This document shows, piece after piece, positions 55,548 through 63,322 of a stretch of 64,000 bases of DNA. Source of the stretch: Duncaniella sp. (GTDB taxonomy: Bacteria; Bacteroidota; Bacteroidia; Bacteroidales; Muribaculaceae); the NCBI GenBank assembly GCA_029056055.1, contig JAIDCC010000014.1:57300-121299 (forward strand), in the 5' to 3' direction. The number at the start of each line of letters is the position of its first letter. Position 1 is the stretch's first letter. A program made the translations under genes and the position numbers. The notes beneath the pieces were generated by a model. The model was not told the origin of the DNA. It saw only the letters and a program-made list of their open reading frames with translations, and did not search any database.

Positions 55548-57923
55548 ATGAAAATATATAAAAGCCTGAAAATGCTGCTCCCCGTTCTGGCATTGCTCGC
55601 TGTTTCATGCAGCGACGCGATGATAGATGATGGCGGCCTCTCTACAGACGACACCGACTCTGGCGTTGAGGGCACTATCACTCTTCACCTCTCGGTCAGC
55701 GATGGTTTTGAAGGTGACAAGGCCTCCAGCCGTGCGTTTGGCAGTGATGAGGTGGATGAAAATTCCATCAAGGATTTCTGGTTCATAGAGTATAACGAGG
55801 GTGGACGTCGCGTGGGTTGGCCACAATATCACACGCTCGAAAGTCAGGACCAGCTCAAGGACCTTCACGTGATTGTGCCCAACCGTCCTAACCTTCGTTT
55901 CAGCGGTCTGATTATAGCCAACACTCACGACCCGAATCTGCTGGCCCGAACTAATCAGGCTAATCTCGATGCGTGTGACTCCATCAAGAAATTCAGCACC
56001 GCGTTCTACAAGGATATAGTCGGCCCCACCAGCTGCATCACTACCGGCCCGGACGGCAATCACTATCTGCCTATGAGCGGCTCGTTTGATATTTACAAGA
56101 AGGCAGGAGCAACTAACAACGAAGTGAGCTGCCGACTCCGTCGCAACGTTGTCAAGATGGTGTTGCAGATTGAAGTTCCTTCGGCCGAAGTCAAGCTGGT
56201 CAATGGTTTGTGGCGCAACGTGCCTGACAGGATGTGTTTTCTCGAACACTTCAACCATCCCGATTACTACGAGACGAAAGACGACGATGCGGCTTACAAG
56301 GCAGTCTACTCGACCTATGAGGGATTCTACCGGAAAGCTATGGGCGCGACGAGCAGAGTCCCTGAAATAACGGTGCAAAACTGGGCGGAGGAGAAATTAG
56401 ACCATGTAGGAGCCAACACGGTTGAGATGGTCTACTACCTTCCGCGCAATGTGAGCGGCATTCACGGCACTGCCGATGACATGCGAGACAAAAACCGCGC
56501 CGCCACTAATCTCAAGGCCACATTTTTCGAGATTAATGCCAATGCCGGCAATTATCAGCTCCGCTATCGCCTTTATCCCGGCAAAGACAAATTCTCCGAC
56601 TTCAATCTGCTGCCGAACTACTGTTACACGATGCCGATTGTCGTCAGAGCTCCCGGTGACCCCGAGACCGACTCGCGTGTGACGAACATGAATAAAGTCC
56701 GACTCGACGAGTCAAACTCCTACATCATCAATCCGACGGCCAATTATACATTCGCAGTCCCCATTTCGCGAATAAATTATTACTGGCAGAATGAGGGAGC
56801 CTCACAGGTCATCAATGAGTCTGACGAATGGATAGCGGAGGTTATCTGGCAGGACCAGCCGAAACAGCTTATCAGTTTCTACTCTTACGACAACGACCCG
56901 CTGCCCGGAAATTTCGAGGGTAAGGGCGATGCGGCTTTCTATTTCCGACCTATCGGAAGGAGTGAGGGTAATGTAGTCATCGGCGTTCGCAAAAAAGAAT
57001 CTACCACCCCCGCTCCCGGTGACAGGAAATATCTCTGGAGCTGGCATCTTTGGATTACAGGCTACGAGCCCGACGACAATATCTCTCCCTGGGAGGAAGG
57101 TAAGTATGTCTATCCCGTGACCGGCGGCGTTATCCATCGCTATGAGTCGAGTTTCTGGGACAAATCATATCTGAACAAGTATATCATGGACCGTAATCTC
57201 GGAGCCTTCTCGGCTGACCCTGCTGCAAACTCCCGCTCTTTCGGTCTCTACTATCAGTTCGGTCGCTTTGCGCCGATGCCATATGCCGGCGCGAGGGTTT
57301 ATGATATAAAGGGCGAAGTCATACCTGATTTCTGTCACAGCGATACCTGCAATATGAAAGTCGAGGGTCCGGCCCAAAATATCTCGTACGCCATCCAAAG
57401 ACCCTACACCTTTTTTAAGTGCGCGGCTACGGGCACCGACCAAAAATGGTTGGCCAGCAACAGCTATGACAAGAACTCATGGAACAATCCCAACTGGCAC
57501 ACGTCGGGCACCAAGAGCCTCTTTGACCCGTGTCCTCCCGGATGGCGCATTCCGGGTGATGCCGTGTGGGAAAATTTCCGTTCCTATGAAGTCACGCATT
57601 CGGACATGGCCAAGACCCGATTCAAAGCCATAGCCGACCTCGAGAATTATCCCTTTGACACTGCTCATGGATATTATTTCTATATCGACGAGGCTAAGCC
57701 CGAAGTCGGAAAGACTTGGTATCCCGCGGCAGGTAAGCGAAACCGGGAATCCGGCGGGATGACCGAAGTCGGCACCACAGGTTTCTACTGGATGACTATG
57801 CCCGCAAGTTCAAACTTCGGGCAATGTATGGATATGAACTCTATAGGTATCCAGCTCACGGCCGACTTTTCCAGCCACGGCGGGCGTAGCGCTGCATGTT
57901 CGGTGAGATGTATTCGTCAATGA
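55548..57923 (+). CDS. Second DUF4906-type pilus tip lipoprotein with FISUMP-like C-terminus
   Basis: 791 residues, paralogous along its full length to the previous protein: lipobox LAVSC (C21), maturation site ASSR62AFGS, KDFWFIEYNEGGRRVG, WQDQPKQLISF, SWHLWITGYEP, YIMDRNLGAF, LFDPCPPGWRIP and SAACSVRCIRQ. The middle region differs most, as expected if the two tips recognise different targets. The next gene's ATG overlaps its stop. Confidence 0.82.
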   Translation: MKIYKSLKMLLPVLALLAVSCSDAMIDDGGLSTDDTDSGVEGTITLHLSVSDGFEGDKASSRAFGSDEVDENSIKDFWFIEYNEGGRRVGWPQYHTLESQDQLKDLHVIVPNRPNLRFSGLIIANTHDPNLLARTNQANLDACDSIKKFSTAFYKDIVGPTSCITTGPDGNHYLPMSGSFDIYKKAGATNNEVSCRLRRNVVKMVLQIEVPSAEVKLVNGLWRNVPDRMCFLEHFNHPDYYETKDDDAAYKAVYSTYEGFYRKAMGATSRVPEITVQNWAEEKLDHVGANTVEMVYYLPRNVSGIHGTADDMRDKNRAATNLKATFFEINANAGNYQLRYRLYPGKDKFSDFNLLPNYCYTMPIVVRAPGDPETDSRVTNMNKVRLDESNSYIINPTANYTFAVPISRINYYWQNEGASQVINESDEWIAEVIWQDQPKQLISFYSYDNDPLPGNFEGKGDAAFYFRPIGRSEGNVVIGVRKKESTTPAPGDRKYLWSWHLWITGYEPDDNISPWEEGKYVYPVTGGVIHRYESSFWDKSYLNKYIMDRNLGAFSADPAANSRSFGLYYQFGRFAPMPYAGARVYDIKGEVIPDFCHSDTCNMKVEGPAQNISYAIQRPYTFFKCAATGTDQKWLASNSYDKNSWNNPNWHTSGTKSLFDPCPPGWRIPGDAVWENFRSYEVTHSDMAKTRFKAIADLENYPFDTAHGYYFYIDEAKPEVGKTWYPAAGKRNRESGGMTEVGTTGFYWMTMPASSNFGQCMDMNSIGIQLTADFSSHGGRSAACSVRCIRQ

Positions 57924-58795
57924 TTCGACCGAATATGAAATCGAGATTGGCGGCTATTCTGATTGCATTGGCTGTTCTGGCAGCCTCTTGCTCAAGCAGC
58001 CACGATCAAACCCCACACCAAGGCACGGCAAGCGAAGAACTTTCTCCGCTCGCTGTGCTTTGCCGCGGTATAGATTTTTCAGACACGGTCGCGTTGACCG
58101 ACGAAGGCATTATGACCCGGCGGATGACCGACATCGTGAAGCTTCTGCCTTACACTGACAGCGTGACTTCGAGCCGGGAGTTGAAGGGGTTTTTCGATGG
58201 CCTAAGCGCCGTGCCCCGCAGCGTCAATATCGCAGATAGTCTCGGCGAGCTTTTCCTCAACAATCCTGCCTCACCGGTGAGAGACAACGAGCTTTACATC
58301 CGCTTTCTCAGCGCAATGCTCTCGGCCGATTCCATTTCTGATTTCGTAAGACTGAGGGGCGAAAGAAATCTTCGCATTGCGAGCCTCAATCGCGTGGGGA
58401 CTGTGGCCAATAACATTTCGTTTCTCGACCGCAACGGCCGCAGGCGCGATTTACACTCTGTTCAGGCGCCCCACATCCTCTTGGTTTTCTACGACCCGGA
58501 GTGCCCGCATTGCGCAGAGATTTTGGAGGAGATGGCAGCCGACCGCAGGTTGAATGAGTTGGCCCTGGCAGGGCAGCTTGCTATTGTCGCTGTCTACGCC
58601 GAAGGCAAACGCTCTGTCTGGGAAAACACCAAGGCCGAAATGCCCGACAATTGGATTGTAGGCTACGACTTGAGCGGCGTTCTCGACAACGAGCTATATT
58701 CGCTCCCGGCAATGCCCGTCGTCTACCTTCTCGACAGCGACCGGCGCGTCCTGCTGAAAGACCCCGAAGTCTCCGCCCTACTCCGCAACCTCTGA
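57920..58795 (+). CDS. DUF5106/thioredoxin-fold lipoprotein
   Basis: 291 residues from the ATG at 57920, which overlaps the preceding TGA (ATGA); an ATG at 57935 is the alternative. Lipobox LAASC. The N-terminal helical part (about 35-155) resembles DUF5106, and the C-terminal part is thioredoxin-like with a CPHC active site (YDPECPHCAEI) and a cis-Pro loop (LPAMPVVYLLD). It may be a thiol-disulfide protein acting in the periplasm during pilin folding, as the tip proteins contain paired Cys (CPPG and VRCIR). Confidence 0.82.
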   Translation: MIRPNMKSRLAAILIALAVLAASCSSSHDQTPHQGTASEELSPLAVLCRGIDFSDTVALTDEGIMTRRMTDIVKLLPYTDSVTSSRELKGFFDGLSAVPRSVNIADSLGELFLNNPASPVRDNELYIRFLSAMLSADSISDFVRLRGERNLRIASLNRVGTVANNISFLDRNGRRRDLHSVQAPHILLVFYDPECPHCAEILEEMAADRRLNELALAGQLAIVAVYAEGKRSVWENTKAEMPDNWIVGYDLSGVLDNELYSLPAMPVVYLLDSDRRVLLKDPEVSALLRNL

Positions 58796-58813
58796 CTCAA
58801 ACCAAAATCAGAC

Positions 58814-59017
58814 ATGGCTTCTAAGAAATCTGCATACATCAAGACGTTCGGAATTTTCCTTCTGCTGTCGGGATGCGGCGGGGCCGTCGTTTCACTCGTT
58901 AATCGCGTTCTGCGTGAGAATGGGATGGTTTCGCAAGCGTCGACTGCAATCTTGTGGCTCTGCCTTACGGCCTACTTCTTTGTCATCTGCCGATGGCTTT
59001 TCCGAAAACTTAAGTAA
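58814..59017 (+). CDS. Small two-helix membrane protein
   Basis: 67 residues. Two hydrophobic segments (about 10-30 with LLLSGCGGAVVSLV, and 43-61 with AILWLCLTAYFFVICRW), basic at both ends. LSGC could be read as a lipobox, but a following membrane helix makes a simple membrane protein more likely. It ends KLK with the TAA provided by the foldback repeat. Its position 18 bp after the DUF5106 gene suggests co-transcription. Confidence 0.65.
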   Translation: MASKKSAYIKTFGIFLLLSGCGGAVVSLVNRVLRENGMVSQASTAILWLCLTAYFFVICRWLFRKLK

Positions 59018-59196
59018 GTGAGAAAAATAAATGAACATATAAAGCGAAGTTATTTTTGAGATGAGTCGTGTGCGAAACAAAGGAGTGTAGCGTGCTACAC
59101 GACTGAGTGACAAGCACGAATCATCCGAAAAGAACGAGCTTTATTGTTCAAGAATTTTTCTTCACATTTATCGTTTTATTTTTAGAACTTACTTAA
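59010..59196 (+). repeat. Foldback repeat, full copy on plus strand (copy C)
   Basis: 187 bp bounded by TTAAGTAAGT (59010-59019) and ACTTACTTAA (59187-59196). The inner arms are also complementary: ATAAAGCGAAGTT on the left against AACGAGCTTTAT on the right, GAGTCGTG against CACGAATC, and a central GTGTAGC-GT-GCTACAC palindrome. The whole element can form one long imperfect hairpin. No ORF lies in it, so it resembles a MITE or a large intergenic repeat. Confidence 0.85.
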
Positions 59197-59222
59197 TTCT
59201 ATAGAAAAAACTTCATAGCATC

Positions 59223-59840
59223 ATGGAGGAAATCCGAATCGACGTCACGAAACAGGCCGCCGAGGAAGTGGCTCTCGCCAATCATCATGCGCAACTCATT
59301 TTCAGATTCAACCACACGATGCCTGGCACTCCCGAGTATGCCGAACTCATGCACAGTATTTTTCCCAAGATGGGAGAGGGTAGCCGTGTAGGCACTCCGT
59401 TGACTGCCGTCCGTCCCCACATGGTCAGCATAGGCAAGAACGTAGTCGTGATGCCCGGATGCCTGATGATGTCAGCCGGCGGAATCACCATTGACGACGG
59501 CGCGATGATAGCCGCCAACGTGCAGCTCATCTCAAACAACCATGACCTTTACGAGCGTCAGGTCATCACCTGCAAACCCGTCCACATCGGCAAGAACGCA
59601 TGGATTGGCGCCGGAGCCACCATTTTGCCCGGAGTGACCGTCGGCGACCACGCCGTAGTCGGCGCAGCCTCCGTGGTCACCAAAGACGTCGCTCCTGACA
59701 CCATCGTAGCCGGCAATCCCGCCAAATTAATCAAGGCAATCCCCCTAAACCCCACTTCTCCGACACCCCCGACGATGAAGACATCATCCAGCTCGGCCTC
59801 GACAGCTGCGCAGACTGACCTCAGTATTGATATATTCTGA
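59223..59840 (+). CDS. Sugar O-acetyltransferase (Maa/LacA type), C-terminus probably frameshifted
   Basis: 205 residues as read. The hexapeptide left-handed beta helix is clear: IGKNVVVMPGCLMM, ISNNHDLYER, IGKNAWIGAGATILPGVTVG and DHAVVGAASVVTKDVAPDTIVAGNPAKLI. It transfers acetyl from acetyl-CoA to a sugar hydroxyl in the cytoplasm. After AIP (about 173) the frame turns into a Ser/Thr/Pro-rich tail unlike the family. One base out of phase, the same DNA encodes PHFSDTPDDEDIIQLGLDS and stops at 59818, before the terminator. A 1-base indel near 59741-59753 (C-rich) is likely. Confidence 0.85.
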   Translation: MEEIRIDVTKQAAEEVALANHHAQLIFRFNHTMPGTPEYAELMHSIFPKMGEGSRVGTPLTAVRPHMVSIGKNVVVMPGCLMMSAGGITIDDGAMIAANVQLISNNHDLYERQVITCKPVHIGKNAWIGAGATILPGVTVGDHAVVGAASVVTKDVAPDTIVAGNPAKLIKAIPLNPTSPTPPTMKTSSSSASTAAQTDLSIDIF

Positions 59841-59870
59841 GAGATTACCATTCCCTGTAATCTCTCGGAA
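59835..59870. terminator. Bidirectional hairpin between converging genes
   Basis: A 14-bp stem with one G-T pair (59835-59848 with 59857-59870, core GAGAGATTAC/GTAATCTCTC) and an 8-nt loop. It overlaps the last codons of the GIY-YIG gene and follows the frame-corrected acetyltransferase stop by 17 bp. Confidence 0.75.
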
Positions 59871-60621
59871 TGTACGTATGAGACCCTCCGCTGCCAAATG
59901 GATACTCGCTCACGTCCTTATTCAGATACGGAGAGTTTTCCAGAATATTCCCCTCAAAGGCATATCGAGTTTTTTGAAAAACCGTTCCATCATCGGCAAC
60001 ATCACAAGGTGTAAAACTTTTAACGTCTATAACTATGCGGACTATGCCTCGATAAATTCCCAAAATGTAATCAACTTTAGGAGCCTTATTGGCTGAAATA
60101 GCCCAGTATTTACGAGCACTCTCATAATCAGAGTCTCGCTTATAGACACCCTTTGCAATAGCTTGATTGTAGGTTCTGTTCAGGCTAACCAAAAGTAATC
60201 TATCTCCGGGTATGGGTTCAATCTTTTCGCAATCGTACAAGAGATTGATTTCGTTCTCTGTCTTTATTCCCTCATTCCATTGGTGGTGACCGCTGACAAG
60301 ATTTGTAAGGATATGGTCGGTATTGAAAGCTTCATAGGTCAGAAGATCTATGACTACTGACTCTACAAGGAATGCTTCCTGCTCTGTGAGATTGTGACGA
60401 AGAATGTAATATTCAACCTCCAATCCCGCATTGTGTATTTCTCTGATTTTTGAAAGTTTCCGACTTTCATTCATTTCGTCAAGAGAGTCTTCGGCGTGTT
60501 GATAAACTCTATCACCGGTACCTTTGCCAACATAAAATATTCGCTTATCTCTTGGATCAACAAGTGCATAGACATAGTATTTCAATGCCTCCTTGACGCT
60601 TTGCTTGAAAAATTTTTTCAT
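59845..60621 (-). CDS. GIY-YIG nuclease-domain protein (LEM-3-like)
   Basis: 258 residues. The N-terminus has the GIY-YIG core YYVYALVDP...FYVGKGTGDRVYQH (about 15-42), with YVY/YVG replacing GIY/YIG as in the LEM-3-like branch, and a Glu in EQEAFLVESVVI as the likely metal ligand. The C-terminal half (about 135-258) has no motif I know and may bind DNA or a partner. It is cytosolic. The gene follows a small ORF by 51 bp and has no promoter box of its own. Confidence 0.8.
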   Translation of the reverse strand: MKKFFKQSVKEALKYYVYALVDPRDKRIFYVGKGTGDRVYQHAEDSLDEMNESRKLSKIREIHNAGLEVEYYILRHNLTEQEAFLVESVVIDLLTYEAFNTDHILTNLVSGHHQWNEGIKTENEINLLYDCEKIEPIPGDRLLLVSLNRTYNQAIAKGVYKRDSDYESARKYWAISANKAPKVDYILGIYRGIVRIVIDVKSFTPCDVADDGTVFQKTRYAFEGNILENSPYLNKDVSEYPFGSGGSHTYIPRDYREW

Positions 60622-60672
60622 GTATTTTTTTCGTTTTTAACATTGAGGAAAGAACCACTATGGGCTTCATTC

Positions 60673-60789
60673 TCACATCTCAAAGGCCTCTGAATAATCG
60701 CAGCCGTACATTGCCAGACCTTTCATTGGTAGACTTTCAGCAGTCAAAGGACGACTATGATTGGCGAGGGTTATTATCTTAGTTTTCAT
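60673..60789 (-). CDS. 38-residue ORF upstream of the GIY-YIG gene
   Basis: ATG at 60789 and stop at 60673-60675. It begins MKTKIITLANHSRPL and ends DYSEAFEM. The segment ANHSRPLT...YSEAF recalls short conserved ends of small Bacteroidetes mobile-element proteins, so it may be a small gene, a remnant of one or a leader peptide. A -7 box 20 bp upstream supports transcription. Family unknown. Confidence 0.4.
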   Translation of the reverse strand: MKTKIITLANHSRPLTAESLPMKGLAMYGCDYSEAFEM

Positions 60790-60808
60790 GTGGTTCTATT
60801 ATGATTGA

Positions 60809-60816
60809 CAAAGTTA
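60809..60816 (-). promoter_or_regulatory. -7 element for the small ORF and GIY-YIG gene
   Basis: The minus strand reads TAACTTTG, a full consensus match; the -33 region is A/T-rich without TTG. Confidence 0.5.
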
Positions 60817-60978
60817 ATAAAATTTTTTTGGATTATATTACTTTTATTCATGTCAATATTGCAAACATGAAGAAGAGCTAAAATCTCACAAGTAGTCATC
60901 TTGATGCACTATTGAGCAAGCAATCTACTCCTATCTACGCCCGCCTTCATTAACACTAAATTTCACGAGGGCGAATTT

Positions 60979-61494
60979 TTATTTTATGGGGTCGGAGCAG
61001 TATGCTTTGCGGCCGCAGCGGGGGCAGTGGTCGCCGCGCCATACGCTGTCGAATTGCTCGCAGGCGGCATCAATCAACGGCACCTCGTCGGTGACGATGC
61101 CCGCTTCGAAGTTGCGCCGGTTGTCGCTCTTCATTCCTATGCCGGCTCCAGTCAGATTGGCCGAGCCGATGTAGGCTGTCTCGAAATCGAATATCAGCAT
61201 CTTGAAATGAACGCGCGGGCAAAGCATACGTTCCAATCCGGTTTTCAGAATAGGGTAGCGGTCGAAGTCCTCGCGGAAAGCCGGACCCGGTTCTTTGGCG
61301 TGGATTAGTCTGATTTCTACGCCTCGTTGGAGAAGCTTGGCAAGTACGGCAAGCAACGGTTCAGTCGACGAGCCGGCTTTGACATGAAGGTCTTTGATGT
61401 CGGCCGTCCCAATCCAGAGCGACTTCCTCACCGAAGCCACGCACGCTATCACCTTTTCGTAATGGTCTCTCCCTGAGATAAATTCAACTGCCAT
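60979..61494 (-). CDS. Single-HKD phospholipase D family nuclease with C-terminal zinc knuckle
   Basis: 171 residues. The HKD motif is complete: H96-F-K98, D103, then GSAN 110-113. One HKD per chain means it must dimerise, as Nuc-type nucleases do. It ends with C157-P-R-C160 and C166, a possible zinc knuckle. No signal peptide is present, so it acts in the cytoplasm, probably on nucleic acid. It follows the WYL regulator gene by 24 bp in the same operon. Confidence 0.85.
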   Translation of the reverse strand: MAVEFISGRDHYEKVIACVASVRKSLWIGTADIKDLHVKAGSSTEPLLAVLAKLLQRGVEIRLIHAKEPGPAFREDFDRYPILKTGLERMLCPRVHFKMLIFDFETAYIGSANLTGAGIGMKSDNRRNFEAGIVTDEVPLIDAACEQFDSVWRGDHCPRCGRKAYCSDPIK

Positions 61495-61518
61495 GAGTGT
61501 GCGCTTTAATGATATTTT

Positions 61519-62424
61519 TCAATCGTTTTTATAGAGGTGGTACATATCGGAAATCCAACCTTTCATGGTCCGGCGTAAATGTGCAGGTTCAATCACCTCT
61601 ACCATTGAGCCCACGCTGAGCAATCTCATTACGAAGTCGTAGGTCGGGACGAGGAAAAGCTCGAAATCGGCATACTCTCCGGCATCTTTAATCAAGCGCT
61701 GACTATGGTGGAGAGGGAGCGATTTCATGTAAGGTTTGTGGGCCTCATTTGCTCTTAAAACGATTTTCTCCGGTTTTTCGCCTGTCCCAACCACGATGCC
61801 GTAGGCGGTGGAAAAATACTCTTCCGCGTCAAAATCTTTCGGGAGTTTGAATGTCTCGCCTGAGACATCTACATTCTCAATGCGGTCGAGACCGTAGAGA
61901 CGAATGTCGTCGTAACCCGTGTTGTGAGCCACCACATACCATCGGTTTTCGAAGAGTTTCACGCAATATGGCTCGATAGGGAATGTGTGGCTCTGCGACT
62001 TCTTGAAAGATTGATATGTTATAGTCACGACGCGATTGTCTTTCATCGCCTCCAGAATGGTGGTGAGATGGTCGCGCCCCGAAGGAATCTCGTCAACCAG
62101 AATCCGTCCTTTTAAAGAAAGATTCTCGCCGATGACATTGCCTACCGCATACGAATCGAGCATCCATTTTCTGAGCTTGTCATCGTCGATATCGCGCGGG
62201 TTGGCAATGTAGTAGAGGTAGCCGCCGGTCTTCTGACAATCTATCATGATGCTGAACTGGTCGTAAATCGCCTCTCGCCAACGGTTGAACGTTGCGCGGG
62301 AGAGCGGGCGGCAATCGCTAAGTTCCTTGTGGCTTTGCCACTTCTCGGAAAGCTCCTTGTGAGAAATCTTCCCGGCCCGGCGGATTGTTTCAATCAGCCA
62401 TGTGTATTTCGGCAGTTGGTTCAT
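61519..62424 (-). CDS. WYL-domain transcriptional regulator
   Basis: 301 residues. A winged helix-turn-helix lies at about 10-65 (HKELSEKWQSHKELSDCRPLSRATFNRWRE, key part SRATFNRWRE), and the WYL domain at about 140-215 contains FENRWYVVAHNTGYDDIRLY with the Trp-Tyr-Val variant of WYL. A C-terminal WCX-like region (about 225-295) follows. WYL proteins sense ligands, often nucleic-acid fragments, and frequently control defence or DNA-damage genes. It probably regulates itself and the PLD gene. Confidence 0.9.
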   Translation of the reverse strand: MNQLPKYTWLIETIRRAGKISHKELSEKWQSHKELSDCRPLSRATFNRWREAIYDQFSIMIDCQKTGGYLYYIANPRDIDDDKLRKWMLDSYAVGNVIGENLSLKGRILVDEIPSGRDHLTTILEAMKDNRVVTITYQSFKKSQSHTFPIEPYCVKLFENRWYVVAHNTGYDDIRLYGLDRIENVDVSGETFKLPKDFDAEEYFSTAYGIVVGTGEKPEKIVLRANEAHKPYMKSLPLHHSQRLIKDAGEYADFELFLVPTYDFVMRLLSVGSMVEVIEPAHLRRTMKGWISDMYHLYKND

Positions 62425-62446
62425 AGAGAATGTAAGATTTTTCCTG

Positions 62447-62480
62447 CAAAATTAGCGAAAAGCTGTCTCATTTCATGCAA
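62447..62480 (-). promoter_or_regulatory. Promoter of the WYL-PLD operon
   Basis: On the minus strand TAATTTTG (62447-62454) lies 23 bp from a TTG (62478-62480). The -7 box is perfect; the spacing is at the long end. Confidence 0.55.
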
Positions 62481-62705
62481 CACCCGAGATATTTTTTATG
62501 AAGTCCGCACATAGACAGCTTGAGTCTATTATTCTTGAGCGCGCTTGCAATGCCCACGAAGTTTGCCAATGGGTGATGGTCTCCACACCCGCGCTCCGAA
62601 TTCTGCGACTTAATAGGGGAGAGGTCCTCCTCCGCTTCTATCCACGCCCCGAGCGAATTTTCCGCGCCATTTTCTTGATTTTCTGACGCAGAGTAGCTAA
62701 CTTTG

Positions 62706-62803
62706 CATCCGAAATCTTCGGAAGAGATGGCACATAGCGCGGTGCTTCGGCATGGCTGAGCGAGTCCTCACGGGCGATTGTCTTACCTTCCGGAGATTTT
62801 TTC
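62706..62803 (+). ncRNA. Candidate small RNA unit 1
   Basis: The promoter match is TTG 62675-62677, 20-bp spacer, TAACTTTG 62698-62705. AATCTTCGGAAG (62713-62724) pairs with CTTCCGGAGATT (62787-62798) over 12 bp with one wobble, immediately followed by TTTT, so the closing stem would double as terminator. A competing local hairpin CCGA-AATC-TTCGG exists at the 5' end. The minus strand is an open frame of about 60 codons here, which is the main counter-explanation. Confidence 0.3.
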
Positions 62804-62839
62804 GTTTGCGTTAATACGAGCGCTTACGGCTTCCATTCA

Positions 62840-62952
62840 GCATCTCTCAAAGTCTCTCTAAAATGTGTCTCTTTGCATCGCAACTCGCTCGCGCACATCT
62901 CATTTCACAGCTTCCGCGCTTGCTCTTTCAAAAAATTGTGGTAACTTTGCAT
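62840..62952. repeat. Direct repeat, copy 1
   Basis: Similar along about 115 bp to 63122-63236: GCATCTCTC.AAGTCTC, TTTGCATCGCAA.TCGCTCGC, CTTCCGCGCT and TTCAAAAAA...GTAACTTTGCATC occur in the same order and spacing. The similarity continues downstream to CCGTGATGTAATCGGA (62981-62996 and 63265-63280). Both copies end with a TAACTTTGC promoter box. Confidence 0.75.
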
Positions 62953-62955
62953 CAA

Positions 62956-63090
62956 CAAACTCGTCAGCAGTCCCTCTCGCCCGTGATGTAATCGGATACG
63001 ACAAACTGTTGTATGATTGTTATCCGCTTTCGGTTTGGTTCGGCCTGGCGTTGATTGTAGGAACCGTTCCTTCCGAAGCGGATTTTTTGT
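62956..63090 (+). ncRNA. Candidate small RNA unit 2
   Basis: Promoter match TTG 62920-62922, 19-bp spacer, TAACTTTG 62942-62949. The 3' end is the best terminator of the array: ATCCGCTTTCGG (63022-63033) pairs with CCGAAGCGGAT (63073-63083) with one bulge, an inner GGTTC/GAACC pair, then TTTTTT. A CGGATA/TATCCG alternative stem precedes it. On the minus strand this DNA is interrupted by stops in all useful frames. Confidence 0.35.
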
Positions 63091-63121
63091 TTCCTTCAAT
63101 ACCTGCGTTTCGTCTTCCAAT

Positions 63122-63236
63122 CGGCATCTCTCGAAGTCTCAACGAAACGTGACCATTTGCATCGCAATTCGCTCGCACATATCTCGTTTTGCCGCTTCCG
63201 CGCTGGCCCATTCAAAAAAATGTTGTAACTTTGCAT
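63122..63236. repeat. Direct repeat, copy 2
   Basis: The partner of 62840-62952, about three quarters identical by eye. In this copy the -33 TTG has changed to TGG. The minus strand here still reads as an open segment (IVDAKLQHFFEWASAEAAK) longer than in copy 1, so copy 2 is the less decayed version if the ancestor was coding. Confidence 0.75.
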
Positions 63237-63239
63237 CCA

Positions 63240-63307
63240 CAATCCCATCGAAGTCGGTAGTCCCCCGTGATGTAATCGGAATGGTTCGGCTCTCGGTGGG
63301 ATATTTT
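63240..63307 (+). ncRNA. Candidate small RNA unit 3 (weak)
   Basis: TAACTTTG at 63226-63233 but no proper -33 box. ATCCCATCGA (63242-63251) pairs with TCGGTGGGAT (63293-63302) including one wobble, followed only by ATTTTA. It is the weakest of the units. Confidence 0.2.
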
Positions 63308-63322
63308 ACACATCTTTAATGA

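Larger units (their letters stand above)
60622..60978. other. Intergenic region between the GIY-YIG and PLD genes
   Basis: 357 bp containing a 38-codon ORF (60673-60789, minus) and a -7 element (60809-60816, minus). The rest (60830-60978) is AT-rich, and I see no further gene. Confidence 0.5.

Noticed and set aside
62498..62686. A 62-codon plus-strand ORF near the start of the gene-free region
   Set aside because: No motif, composition unlike neighbours, and no promoter or start context.
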